Shown one piece after another: positions 1 to 10,269 of a stretch of 64,000 nt of DNA. The notes below the pieces were generated by a model. The model searched no databases and was not told the DNA's origin. It saw only the letters and a list, made by a program, of their open reading frames with translations. The DNA is from Mauremys mutica (taxonomy: Eukaryota > Chordata > Testudines > Geoemydidae). Made by a program: the position numbers and the translations under genes. The first letter of the stretch is position 1. The number at the start of each line of letters is the position of its first letter. The stretch covers positions 10,009,501 to 10,073,500 of the forward strand of contig NC_059084.1 of assembly GCF_020497125.1 (NCBI RefSeq). The letters run 5' to 3'.

Positions 1-265
1 AGGAAAGAACTCTCCTAACACCAACATGGCATCGTGTCAAAGCAGTCTCTCTTATGTGTGCAATTCATCCCAATACTCCTGGCTTTGTGTGTCCCTCAGT
101 AAAATGAAGGTCTCAAAAATCACTATTCTTACAGGACTGATTGATTGCTAAGCTGGTCTGGAGGGACTGAACTGAACACAGTGCTCTGGCTCTCTGATGC
201 ACCAATTTATTGGACTCATTGCATGGCAGCTCAATAGAAGCACGTTAGCATGTTCTGTCCAATAC

Positions 266-445
266 CTGCATCGTCTTTCAGCTCCTCTGAGTGCAGCTCC
301 TCGCCAAGTGAGGTTGTATTTGTTGTTGCTGCTGTACTTTCCTGCTGCATCTCTTCTGAGGTAAATGCCTGGCATACGGGGGATGAAGGGTCACTCTGCA
401 TTGATCTGGTGGCACCATCAGCAGCGCATGCTTTGCCTCCAGCAT
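266..445 (-). CDS. PHACTR3: PHACTR3 internal coding exon (third of three seen here)
   Basis: This 180-nt exon reads, on the minus strand, from a TTTTAG acceptor just above 445 to a CAG|GTATTGG donor just below 266. With the G left over from the upstream exon it encodes 60 residues with no stop, starting D-A-G-G-K-A-C and ending E-L-K-D-D-A. From memory of vertebrate PHACTR3, this is the acidic, Ser/Thr-rich linker that follows the first RPEL motif. The spaced pattern DG-x2-RS, QSDP, TSEE and a terminal DDA agrees with the family in order and length. The linker is known to diverge quickly, so similarity is patchy. The phase (1 at both ends) fits the other two exons exactly. The acceptor has a poor pyrimidine tract. 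Exon boundaries are read from splice consensus only. The next exon must lie left of the window. Confidence 0.82.
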
Positions 446-592
446 CTAAAACACCATATCACTTAATCTTAATTAAGTCATCAGCTGCAAAAGTGAAAAC
501 ATCCCGCCATTCTCGTTCATTAGCGTATGCACAGATAGCCTATCACTTATCCTGCAGCGTTCCTTGCAAGAGCTCACTTTGGCAGCATCTGT
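446..592. other. Intron start, nothing recognised
   Basis: This is the 3' end of the PHACTR3 intron adjoining exon 266-445. It is ordinary single-copy-looking sequence with no motif beyond the splice acceptor. Confidence 0.5.
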
Positions 593-678
593 CATTTCCA
601 GAGGTGCTGAGTGCCTACAGCTCCCACTGACATCAGCAGGCCTTGTAGGTGCTCAGCTCCTCTGAAGATCAGGCCACT
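593..678. repeat. Palindromic dispersed repeat (AGAGGTGCTGAG family)
   Basis: Two near-complementary arms of about 20 nt, beginning AGAGGTGCTGAG and ending CTCAGCTCCTCT, surround a short loop. Related copies occur at 10495-10580 and 26114-26195, each followed or preceded by GATCAGGCC or CAGATCC. This is an old amniote-type foldback repeat; the class is not certain. Confidence 0.5.
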
Positions 679-2355
679 GATATTTGGGTGCCTCAGTGTG
701 CATTTAGGGGCTCTGTTTTAGACACCCAACTTTCAAAATGTTGGGGCACAACTGAAATCCAAACCTCTCTTGACATAGGGCCAGATTCTGATACTCTCCC
801 ACTGAGGAGTGAGGTCCTCTGCCAATAATCCCATCAGCTGTAAGCATTCTGACACCTTTTTAGCTTCTTAAGTATTTTCCAACCCAGGGAATGTTCCTCA
901 GTGGGAATACAAACTATGCTGTGTCTCACTTCCCTGATCCTCTCTCAGCAATTACCGGCTCAACACCACCATTGCAAAATCAAGCAATTACTTCCAGCTT
1001 GAGCCAGCTCTCTCCAATGATGTGTGTGTAAACTGTCCACCTCTGACCAGATAACTTATATTTCTCAGTCCTAGACGCTCCTCATTAGAAGTTCATGACA
1101 AGGCTGTCTTCTCCTTTGTAATGATTTCATTGCAAGTTTCTTAAACAGTGATTTAAAGGAGTTAACGTTCACAGACCACTTTTTATTTTTTAATATGGAG
1201 ACCATTTGCAGAGTATCAGAAGTCAGCCTACAAATGCTGCAGAGCTAATGCAATATTTTATAGGCTGAGCTCATCCAATCTGCCTCATAATCACGTTTGG
1301 TGAAAAGTTACTGTTTCTTAAAATAGCCCCTGCAGTAGCACAGTTGCTATGATACAAGGAAAGGGGAAAAAAAGTTCATTGCCTATGTTTCAGCTGATCG
1401 TGAAGCCAGCCTATACATAATCACTGGCATATTAACAGCTGTCTGCACTATTTGTAAGACAGAGCTTTTCTTCCAGTGCTGTAAAACATTTTACATTTGA
1501 TCAAATCTACACTTCGCAGCTAAAAGGGGAAAAACTCCATAAATGTTTCCCAGGAGCAGAATGGGCGGCTCTGCTTTGTAAGTGCCCTGTGTTCTCCAAG
1601 AGATAGCTGCTGCTTTGGCAAGCCACCAAAGGCTGCACCACAACAATAAAGATACCGAGACAGAATGTTAGCTCCTTTAAATCATTGCCTAAGAAAACTG
1701 TAATGACTCATGAAATAAGCAGAAGCCAGCCCTGTCGATGACCTTCTAATGAGGAGTGTCTAGGACTGAGAACTATGAGGTCCCTGGTCAGAGGTGGACC
1801 TCACATCCTCAGAGCACTTTAGAGATGTGGCCGGAGCTGGAAGGAAGTGCATTGATTTGCAGGGGTGATATTGACCCCATAGATTTTGGCACTAGGATGG
1901 GGGAAGAAGGTAACTTTATACCCATGGGTGAGGAAAACACAAGAGAATCTACACCACCAGAACACCATGGAAAGTGATCTCAGGAAGAAGCAATGCTCTT
2001 CCATGCTGGAGTAATCAGCCCACTACCGTGCAATGCAGTCAAGGAACAAACCTTATCATTAACTTGCTCCTGCCACTGTAGAAGCCCTGGGGAGCACGTG
2101 CACCCCCCAGGGATGAAGGAAAGCCTCAGAAGTGGCACAGGTCGGGCAGAGTTAACAGGCGACAGCAACCCATGGTTAATGAAAGCTGCTGCATCATTTC
2201 CAGTAGAGCCCACTGGTGTCAACATGGCTACCCTGTCCCTAGGCCGTACTCAGCCACGCCGGGGAGGAAAGGGGAGTGAGGCTGCTCACATTGTGGCACC
2301 AGCCATGGGACGGGGTGAGCAGGGGTTCCTTGCTGGCTGTTCCCCTCTAAGCATA
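679..2355. other. PHACTR3 intron, no recognised feature
   Basis: Intronic sequence without convincing coding potential, RNA gene or full-length repeat. Short open frames near 1756-2427 show no family resemblance. Confidence 0.4.
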
Positions 2356-2363
2356 AGTGGGCC

Positions 2364-2504
2364 CAGGGCTGCCCGGGGGGGCAAGTGGGGAAATTTGCCC
2401 CAGGCCCCTGGCCCCACAAGAATATAGTATTGCAACTTTTTTTTATGGAAGGGGCCCCCAAAATTGCTTTGCCCCAGGCCCCCTGAATCCTCTGGGCAGC
2501 CCTG
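2364..2504. mobile_element. Short hAT-type MITE with perfect 8-bp duplication
   Basis: A 141-bp element starts CAGGGCTGCCC and ends GGGCAGCCCTG, giving inverted termini. The 8-bp sequence AGTGGGCC flanks it directly at 2356-2363 and 2505-2512. The termini resemble those of the longer element at 23739-24177, so both probably used the same transposase family. Confidence 0.85.
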
Positions 2505-2512
2505 AGTGGGCC

Positions 2513-3660
2513 TTGGCTGTGCTCAGAAGTAGGAGGAAAGTAAACCGCCCTTTGAGAAGGCGGGTGGTAACTTACCACCCATCCGCAAAGCGAGGCAGGC
2601 ACAGGAGAGGAACTGCTCTGATGATAGTTCCTCCCTGGGCTGCTCTTGAGTTGAAGCAGCTCCTGCTCCGGACCTTACCCAGAGCTGGGCCGAACGGCCC
2701 TGCAAGGGACGCTGCACGGTTTCTGGTGTAGTGCGGTATGTGAGTTAGCAGAGGGGCACGCCGTGCCGGTGGAGTGTGTCGCTGCTGCTGGAAAGATGTG
2801 AGGGCAGGTTAGCAGGTTTCTCAGACTTGATCTCCGTCTCTCACTGTTTGGATTACTTTACTGATGTGAGCAGGTACCGGGGTGGGGTGGTAGGCACATA
2901 AATACCTTTGTGAATCCCTCCCCGGATGTTCAGCATGAGAGCAGAGTTCCAAAGAAAAAACCCAGGACTTAGAGATTTACTGTGGTGTGCTTAGCACAAT
3001 GCTGCTGCTCTAACAATTGCAGTTTATTGCAGTGAGTGTCCATTAAAACAAGGATTGACTGAAAAGATTAGAATGCAACTGCCACAGCATTATTGTAGCT
3101 GAGTAGGCTTCTCATCAGTTATTAAAAGAGATTCTGGGCCAATTTTTAACAGCAGTTAATAAACTGCATATGTTAATAAAGCCATAAAATAGCCCCTGAG
3201 ATTCAAAACATCCATTGTGTTGGAAGGAAATAACATGGAGCATATTATATTGTCCTTTGGTTGCCCATAACTCCCACTCTCCCGTCTAGACAGTTGTGTG
3301 GCATTGTAAATTTGCCTGATGGTTTTATAGGCTTCATGTAACTGTAACAAAGAGAAATTAAAAAAAAAAGGGGGGGGGGGAGAGTGTGTGTGTGTGTGAA
3401 GGGAAATACCCAGCCAGTCCATTTCCAATTGACCTTTAAAAACCCCATTCCTGTTTAATAAACTAGGCTTATCTGCTTTTTGCTAAAATTATTTTAATAC
3501 ATAGCCCCCATTGAGCCAGGACTCAGTGACAAGTGAAAAGCTGATCCAATCCTACTGCTATTGACTTTGATGTGCTCTATACCACTTGTCTGTACTGCTC
3601 TCTTTAAAAACCCATAACTTCCCGTGTCTTCAGATTCAGAGATCACTGAAAACCATGGAG
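2513..3660. other. Intron with short simple repeats only
   Basis: Holds a G-run followed by a short GT tract near 3370-3398. I see no gene, RNA or complete transposon in the remainder. Confidence 0.4.
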
Positions 3661-3699
3661 ACAAGCCCTGAGAAGTCTACTAGATATACATACACACGT

Positions 3700-3751
<52 letters not shown>

Positions 3752-3792
3752 ACATACATATACACACCCCTAGTAGATTTCGCAGGGCTTGG
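3661..3792. repeat. (GT)n tract inside a 23-bp inverted repeat
   Basis: A (GT)n run of about 48 bp (3702-3749) lies between arms 3661-3683 and 3770-3792. The arms are complementary at about 20 of 23 positions and include CTACTAG / CTAGTAG. The right arm overlaps the terminus of the element that follows. Confidence 0.6.
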
Positions 3793-4051
3793 CTATGCGG
3801 TGGGCTAATGCGCTGCACAGGTGTAATTTTGAAAGCGCTCTAACGTGTTGCACATAAAGTGCATCAGTAGGATTTACACTGACCAGTTAAACAAACTATT
3901 TGAAAGTGCTCAGTACTACCTGAAAGTGCACTAGGGAACCTTTTGTGCACACCTGTGGAGTCTACACGGAACAATTAATGTGCAATATATTAGTGTGGTT
4001 TAGAAATCAGAGCCCCATAAAGCACGTTACCCCACCATGTAGAGAAGCCCT
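3784..4051. mobile_element. MITE-like element with about 20-bp inverted ends
   Basis: The left end AGGGCTTGGCTATGCGGTGG and the reverse complement of the right end agree at about 16 of 20 positions, ending AGGGCTT. TAGATTT occurs just outside both ends (3774-3780, 4058-4064), but the duplication is not precisely adjacent, so the superfamily is open. Confidence 0.5.
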
Positions 4052-4064
4052 CAGACTTAGATTT

Positions 4065-5217
4065 ACCTATCGAGTAGTACCAATGTGCTACCAGACCAAA
4101 TATTGGTCTAGAATTAAGAGCAAAAGAGTTCAGTGAAAAACTCCTCAAATTTAACAGCCAAAATTATGAAAAAACTTCTATTTTAAAGTAAGTTGGCCAT
4201 GTAGGTTTATAGCTTGTACTTAAGCATCATACATATAGCTTTTCTGCAGTTATGACAGGTTTCTCTGTTTAAAATGCTCACTTTCTGTTCAGTTACTCTC
4301 CATCACAGCCTCATCAAGTGTCATTATGAGAGTTATTTATAGATTTGGAATTTTGTTTTAAACGAGGCAATATAATTATTGCTCCTATTAGTTTCAATAA
4401 AATATTCCACCTCTCCAATTGGACTGACTCAGCTGGCCCCTCTTCCTTCATAACACCATCTGTTACAAAGTTCTCAGCCTCAAGGGGGAAAGGCTTTTTT
4501 TTTTTTAAGCTATCTTTAGAAAAAAAACGGCTGTTAGAAGTGATGCTGGGAACACACCAAACCTGGTAGAATGCTAAACTCTCTCAGGAACAGGTCTTTT
4601 GTTCATTTAGAAGCATCTGTTTGGGGGTCTTAGACAGAATCACAAACCTTCCTGCATATGTATGGCAAGTTATCATCTTGCATTTACTCATTGCTTCACA
4701 CTGGTTTTGTATTCAGGTAAGCTTGTAAAAATAACAGTACTCGATGCCTCACTCTTCTGTAGGAATGAAGAACTCATATAATTAGAATACACCTTGTACT
4801 AAACTTGGCTTACCAGAAAGACAGCTGAAAATATGGATTAATCTCACTCTATGAGATCTGAGTTCATGGATTGTACTTGCTAGCTTCATTACTGAATAGT
4901 TCTGTATAGCTGAATTCATATTCATATAAGCTTTACTGAGTTTCTTGGCAATCTGAGTAGAAGGGCTTATGGCAATTGCACAAAATATGGTTGAATTCAT
5001 GTCTTGTGTAAACCCCTGACAGTGGAATGGCACCCAAGATAGCGTTTCACCATAAACCACACTGGATATGTTGAGTGACACCAGGTCTGAAAGTGATCCA
5101 ATGACTGTTCAAACTGGTCACTGTTTTTTTTCTGACTGTGGGTTCTTATCATTTCTTGCCATCACATGTTTCCAGCCCTCATGTAAAGGACAAGAATAAA
5201 AAATGAAGACGGGGTTT
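4065..5217. other. PHACTR3 intron, no recognised feature
   Basis: AT-rich intron adjoining the GC donor. Nothing with gene or transposon character was seen. Confidence 0.4.
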
Positions 5218-5223
5218 ACTTGC
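5218..5223 (-). other. PHACTR3: GC-AG splice donor of PHACTR3 intron
   Basis: On the minus strand the RPEL exon ends CAAG and the intron begins GCAAGT. This is the strong consensus of the minority GC-AG class of U2 introns (AG|GCAAGT). No GT donor lies nearby that would preserve the reading frame and the conserved MMEQ end. Confidence 0.75.
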
Positions 5224-5301
5224 CTTGTTCCATCATCTCCAGAAGACCTTTCTTAATGAGTTCATCCCGACCTGGCCTTGCAGTAATCTTCTTCTCTAAC
5301 A
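5224..5301 (-). CDS. PHACTR3: PHACTR3 exon with first RPEL motif
   Basis: This 78-nt exon follows a TTTCTGCAG acceptor and encodes V-L-E-K-K-I-T-A-R-P-G-R-D-E-L, then I-K-K-G-L-L-E-M-M-E-Q, in phase 1 with both neighbours. R-P-G-R-D-E-L fits the RPxxxEL signature of RPEL motifs, which bind monomeric G-actin in PHACTR and MRTF proteins. The tail KKGLLEMMEQ is, as I recall it, specific to PHACTR3; PHACTR1, 2 and 4 carry KRGVL-type sequences instead. The donor is GC rather than GT (AG|GCAAGT). The upstream intron to exon 9148-9309 is 3846 bp and the downstream intron to exon 266-445 is 4778 bp. Too short to stand out as an open frame, the exon was found by reading splice sites and protein similarity. 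Confidence 0.9.
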
Positions 5302-7862
5302 CTGCAGAAAGTGATAGCATAACATAGAAAATCAGAGCAAACAATGGATGGAAGTAGACACATGAGACAACTCAATATGAAAGCTGCAACAGGTGGGTGC
5401 TCTGTAGTCCCACATGTAGTGAGCTGACCAGAGGAGGACTACACAGTTGGAGTTTTAGAGGGCAAGTGTGGTTTGTGACCAGCTGGCCAGTTCAGTGTGT
5501 TTTCATTGCTAGAGCACTGGTAGTATTGCTAGCCAAGGTGCAGGATGCTGAAAAGATCAAAGCTTCCAAAAGGGGTTTGAACAATCATGTTCATATCCAG
5601 ATCCAAAGTCCCAAGGGTGTTGCAGACCAGGTCTTTGATTGGACCCATTACACATAGGTGCCAGCGGTCTGGTTTTCAGTCTAAACTTTCCCCAAATTTG
5701 GGAGATGTTCAGGTCCTGGTTTGGGTTCAGACCTCCTTGTACAAAGCAGTAGGAAAAAAAGTTAATGTGTGTGACTGATTTGCAGGGGCAAGACAATGAA
5801 ACCATCCCTACCAAGCTTTCTTGCCCACTAACCAATGTGCGCCTCTCTTGAACCATGTAATTTGTATTATTTGTTGAATATATTATCGCACCTGACTGAT
5901 CTTCATCCACAAAGCTGAGGCCTATATGTGCCCTCCTTGCTTAGGAATTTGTCTAGTAAATCACCAGCTAATTCCATTCACAGAATGAAAAAAGGGGGTT
6001 TCCAATCTCTCTCTTGCTGTTTCCTATATCTCTAACTACCTTCCATTCTGTGAATTAGCCCCTTCTATGTAGCAGAGCAATTTGCCAAGTTTGAGAGGAG
6101 TGAATCTGATTTAACTCAGTGTTTCCTTTTCTAGATTTATCAAACCACCAGAGAAATGCAGCTGCATGGTGTTGAGAATGGTGGCAATAACACTGTGTCC
6201 TCTCTCCTGATAGCACTTCAGCTTCCATGGTCAGGGGCAAGTCCTGCACTCATCCTCTTCGGCAGAAGAAGTAGAGTCCTCATGCAATGGAATGGTTCTG
6301 CTCTGCACAGTGTGCAACATTTCACACCAGGGATTCATGTTCCCGAGTCCCCAGAGAAGAGGCTCCCTCTGTCTTAGAGTAAAAAGGTATTTCAGGGGAT
6401 GAGTGAAAGGCTGGAAAACGGATTCAAGGCTAACAAGATGCAGCAGTCATTCCTACCAAGGTGCAGGGATGCACAACATGTGGTAGGTACTATACTCTCG
6501 ATGGTGCAGTAGCAAGCATGGAGCAGCCTTGCAGAGCGTGTTCCTTCTCACATGATCCGCACAGAGCACCCATGTGCCCAGCCAGTTTGCATCAGCCCAT
6601 GCACAGGTACCAGGAGTCGCTCCTTAGAATCTCAGGAAAAGACAAGTGACTCTTGTTTCTGAGTGCTGTACTCTGGGGGTGTCTTCAGAGATTCGAGAGA
6701 GCAGACTCTCTCCCTCACACCGTGGTCTGCTGGGCATACCTTTAACACGGTGGCTGACACTTTCAGGAAGGAATGTTTACATTCTATAGAGTGTTCTGGT
6801 TAGGAGTCCAGCCCTACCAGTCAGAGTAGCTCCCTCTTGTCGTTTTCCATAATGTCAGTGTGACTCCCCTCCCACCCCCCAGAAAGGCAGAACAAAACAT
6901 GGAGTCGTGTTTCTAGCAACTGTTCTCATGCACAGAAAGTCCCCGAGGAGTGAAATAATGACTGCAAACTTAAATTAAGTTTGCACATTACAGAGAAGAC
7001 ACCCAGTAGTCGTTTGACTGCCACTGACCTTACTGAATTAGTTGTATCAAGAATTGTTAGGATTCATTTCTATGCCCTGTTGGTAATAAACTAAAGGTGT
7101 CTGGGTCAAAAGATGATCTTGGTGTTTTGCTTTGGCTGAAACAGGAAAACTGTGTTTTCTCTTTCTGATCATAACATTCATTTTCCATTATATCGGTCAC
7201 TGGTGACTAATACAGTTGAATAATATATGCTATGTTTAGAGTTCCTGATAAATTCCCTGCCCAAAAACAAGAATTTAAAAATAAGTTTAAATACAATATA
7301 CATGTACAAAAATCCATGTTTAGAAAATTGAAAAAATCATCACCAGCAACCAGAAACCTCAATTATGTGATGTATGGCTACCATTTAGATGCAAAGCTTT
7401 GGCAGATGTCACTAAGCTATAGGAAGTAGAGCTGGTCATATACTATTACTCAGAGGCATTATTTAATGCATTTTAATATTTATGTTAAGTAATTTATCTG
7501 AGTAATCCATTTTTCTCATTATTTAACCTACTGTTCTTGTTTTTGTTATTGAATTCTGAATGCAAGGGGCCAGATTAGTACCACCATATAGCCACAGAGC
7601 TGTCGCAGTGTAGGTTTCCTCACGCTGTCCCTCTGATGTGCATTAACCCTGAGCTGGAGAATCTATCTCTTGGAAGTACTTGAGCTCATGTTAGTCCATC
7701 CCCTCTCTGCTAAGTGCCAACACAGGGATCAGTTATGAAGTTGTGGACCTGGATTGATACCATTGACTTATTTCACAAAGGCCACAAAGAGCCCAGCAGC
7801 TAGTTATTACTTTGAGATGCATCTGACGAGGGGCTAATTCCAAGTACTTATGGAAGGTTCTC
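5302..7862. other. PHACTR3 intron, no recognised feature
   Basis: The intron between the two upstream exons. Several short open frames occur here but none has recognisable motifs. No complete repeat was identified before the MITE at 7866. Confidence 0.4.
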
Positions 7863-7865
7863 TTA

Positions 7866-8161
7866 GGGTAGGTCTACACTTACCGCGCAGGTCGACGCGG
7901 AGAGTTCGACTTCTCAGAGTTCGAACTATCGCGTCTAATCTAGACGCGATAGTTCGAACTCCCCGCGCGCTCCGGTCGACTCCGGTACTCCACCACTGCA
8001 AACGGCGGTGGCGGAGTCGACCTTGGAGCCGCGGACTTTGATCCCGTGGTGTCTGGACGGGTAAGTAGTTCGAATTAGGGTACTTGGAATTCAGCTACGC
8101 TATTCACGTAGCTGAATTTGCGTACCCTAGTTCGACCCCCCTTCTTAGTGTAGACCAGGCC
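7866..8161. mobile_element. Harbinger-like MITE with internal hairpins
   Basis: A 296-bp element with ends GGGTAGGTCTACAC and GTGTAGACCAGGCC. TTA flanks both sides (7863-7865, 8162-8164), as expected for PIF/Harbinger transposition. The interior has a near-perfect 21-bp inverted repeat around 7918-7962 (AGTTCGAACTATCGCGTC and its complement) and a second around 8089-8118 (TTCAGCTACG / CGTAGCTGAA). A second copy lies at 40848-41136. There is no coding capacity, so it needs transposase supplied in trans. Confidence 0.8.
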
Positions 8162-8185
8162 TTAGCTTTTCTGGGGATTTTAGGT

Positions 8186-8631
8186 ATAGAATCATAGAAT
8201 CTCAGGATTGGAAGGGACCTCAGGAGGTCATCTAGTCCAACCTCCTGCTCAAAAGCAGGACCAAACCCAACTACATCCCAGCCAGGGCTTTGTCAAGCCT
8301 GACCTTAAAAACCTCTAAGGAAGGAGATTCCACCACCTCCCTAGGTAACCCATTCCAGTGCTTCACCACCCTACTAGTGAAAAAGTTTTTTCCTAATGTC
8401 CAACCTAAACCTCCCCCTCTGCAACTTGAGACCATTACTCCTTGTTCTGTCATCTTCTACCACTGAGAACAGTCTAGATCCATCCTCTTTGGAACCCCCT
8501 TTCAGGTAGTTGAAAGCAGCTATCAAATCCCCCCTCAATCTTCTCTTCTGCAGGCTAAACAATCTCAGTTTCCTCAGCCTCTCCTCGTAAGTCATGTGCT
8601 CCAGCCCCCTAATCATTTTTGTTGCCAAAAA
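8186..8631 (-). mobile_element. CR1 LINE, 5'-truncated 3' end
   Basis: On the minus strand this encodes the CR1 reverse transcriptase C-terminus: M-I-R-G-L-E-H-M, then L-F-S-L-Q-K-R-R-L-R-G-D-L-I, and later R-L-D-I-R-K-K-L-F. It then runs into the 3' untranslated region with GACTAGATGACCTCCTGAGG and ends in ATTCTATGATTCTATA octamers at 8186. It is truncated at about 8631, the usual CR1 outcome. The frame is open until the L-F-H segment and then shifts, so the copy is dead. Confidence 0.9.
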
Positions 8632-9147
8632 AGGTAGATTGGAAGGAATAGTAATGAGATCCCTTCTGCACTTGGCTTTACCAGAAGGGCCAGAATTAGG
8701 TGCTACTGAAAATGAGTGAGGGTATCTAACTCCACGAGTGGTCCTCTGACTTCAATGGCACTATTCATACCTTACGTTGAATAGTATCTTAGATATCTCA
8801 GTCTGGGCTTTAAATTAGCAGCCCCTGCTAATGCTGCGGAATCTTCATTCCTTACAAAGATCAGTGAAGGGCAGAAGCGGGGAGGTGAGACAGTGGACAG
8901 CCTGATAAATCAAGTTTTGGATTTTGTTCTTTGCTGACTGGATTGGTAGAAATCCTGTGGCCAAGAGGTCAAATCCTAATGGTTCCTTCCAACCCAAAAA
9001 TGTCTGAATCTAGGACAGGCCAGATTCTTACACTTCCATGTAGAAACAGCTTATCAATAACCTGCCCTACTTCAGCAAACTCTGCTCATTTTTCTTCAAA
9101 GGGTAGACTTTGCCTTGCACTGAATCAAGCTGTTGCTCTTCCCATAC

Positions 9148-9309
9148 CTGCTGATGTTTGCTTTAGTTTCTCGTTTTTCTTTTTCCTCCACTTCCATGGT
9201 TTGAAGATCCTGCCCAGTGTTGCCAGCTTGCTGTTCCTTCTCACAGGCGGAGTTCTAATCCCTGAGACCAGATATTCAGAATGCATTGCAGGGGACTGCT
9301 CCATCTCAT
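9148..9309 (-). CDS. PHACTR3: PHACTR3 exon with conserved basic N-terminal block
   Basis: This 162-nt exon has a strong acceptor (pyrimidine-rich tract ending CTCTCAG) and a CAG|GTATGGG donor. It encodes 54 residues, including [14 protein letters not shown] and [19 protein letters not shown]. The [10 protein letters not shown] block is the hallmark of the PHACTR family N-terminus, a basic nuclear-localisation and membrane/actin-linked segment. The flanking ATLGRIF and NEKLKQTSA read as PHACTR3 rather than PHACTR1, 2 or 4 (comparison from memory). The second full codon onward contains an in-frame ATG (D-E-M-E-Q), which could start a shorter isoform if an upstream exon is non-coding. The exon sits on the minus strand, so the gene runs right to left. 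Earlier exons were not recognised in the remaining 54 kb. Confidence 0.93.
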
Positions 9310-10050
9310 CTGAGAGGCAAAAACAGAACAAAGCTGCTGGTTAAAAGAAAATAAGACCAAGTGTTTCAGAAGAGGCTTAGTAAGGCAGGGGGAGGTATTC
9401 CAGCTTAAAAGAGCATTTGGTTTAGTCACCAAGCAATGTAGTGCAAGACAGGGAAATGAAATCATTGGAGTCCTTAAAGTAGGGGCACCAGATCCACGGA
9501 TGCTGAGCAGGGTATGTGCCAGCATAGCTTTTTGTACTGCAGGGGGGACCTTTCTTGGCTTTGTATCTCACCCATCACCACTGACTCCAAGCACCTGGTA
9601 TCTGAGTGACTCTCTTGAGGCCCCCTTCAAGGAGTCCATCGGGGGCTAGTTCCATGGAGTTTATGAGCTCCGGTGGAGGAGATGTACTGAATTTGTGCAT
9701 CCCCAGCCTGCCCTGCCCATGCTCCCATCCTGGCCAGGGATGCTCACTTTTTGGCGTGATTCCCTACAGCCCTCCCCCCTGCCCAAGGGAGGTGAAGGCC
9801 TCGTAACTCCCCTTCCCTCCACATCAGACTATCTCATGCTTTCTCAATGAGAGCATCCTCTGCCAGGCTCTTACTCCAACAAAAGCACCTGTATGAGAGA
9901 TGGGGAGGCTGTCGCTTTAAATGTTATGTTGGACTTGGGAGCTCACTTTCTTCCTTGGCCTATGAAGGGATCAAACTGGAAGTGAAGTGAAAGGAAGGAG
10001 CCTCGTGCTAGCAAACCACAAGAATTGTTAGTCACAGGCTGAGTTGGTGA
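9310..10050. other. Upstream intron of PHACTR3, no feature seen
   Basis: Begins with the pyrimidine tract of the acceptor at 9310-9335. Nothing else was recognised. Confidence 0.4.
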
Positions 10051-10059
10051 GTAAGGATG

Positions 10060-10260
10060 GCCCAAGGGGTGGGACACTACCCTGTAACACACGAGACCGA
10101 GATTCAGTTTCCTGCTCTCTCACGTTTCCAGTGTGAGATTGAGCAAGTCACTTTCTCTCTGTGCTTGTTACCCCTGCAGATGATAGCACTTCTCTACCTC
10201 ACCTGGGAGATTGTGGGGAATAAGTGCTCAAATGCTGGGGTAATGAGGGCCACATAAGTA
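10060..10260 (-). mobile_element. MIR-like SINE remnant
   Basis: Contains degenerate CTCAGTTTCC, TGAGCAAGTCACTT and TACCTCAC-type blocks in the order seen in a MIR element on the minus strand. Highly diverged. Confidence 0.4.
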
Positions 10261-10269
10261 CCCAAGGTT

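Noticed and set aside
2357..2731. Proline-rich open frame of 124 codons
   Set aside because: It runs through the hAT MITE at 2364-2504, so it is not a host exon.
5224..9309. Assignment of the exons to PHACTR1, PHACTR2 or PHACTR4
   Set aside because: Those paralogues share [10 protein letters not shown], but the [14 protein letters not shown] and KKGLLEMMEQ segments agree with PHACTR3 as I recall it.
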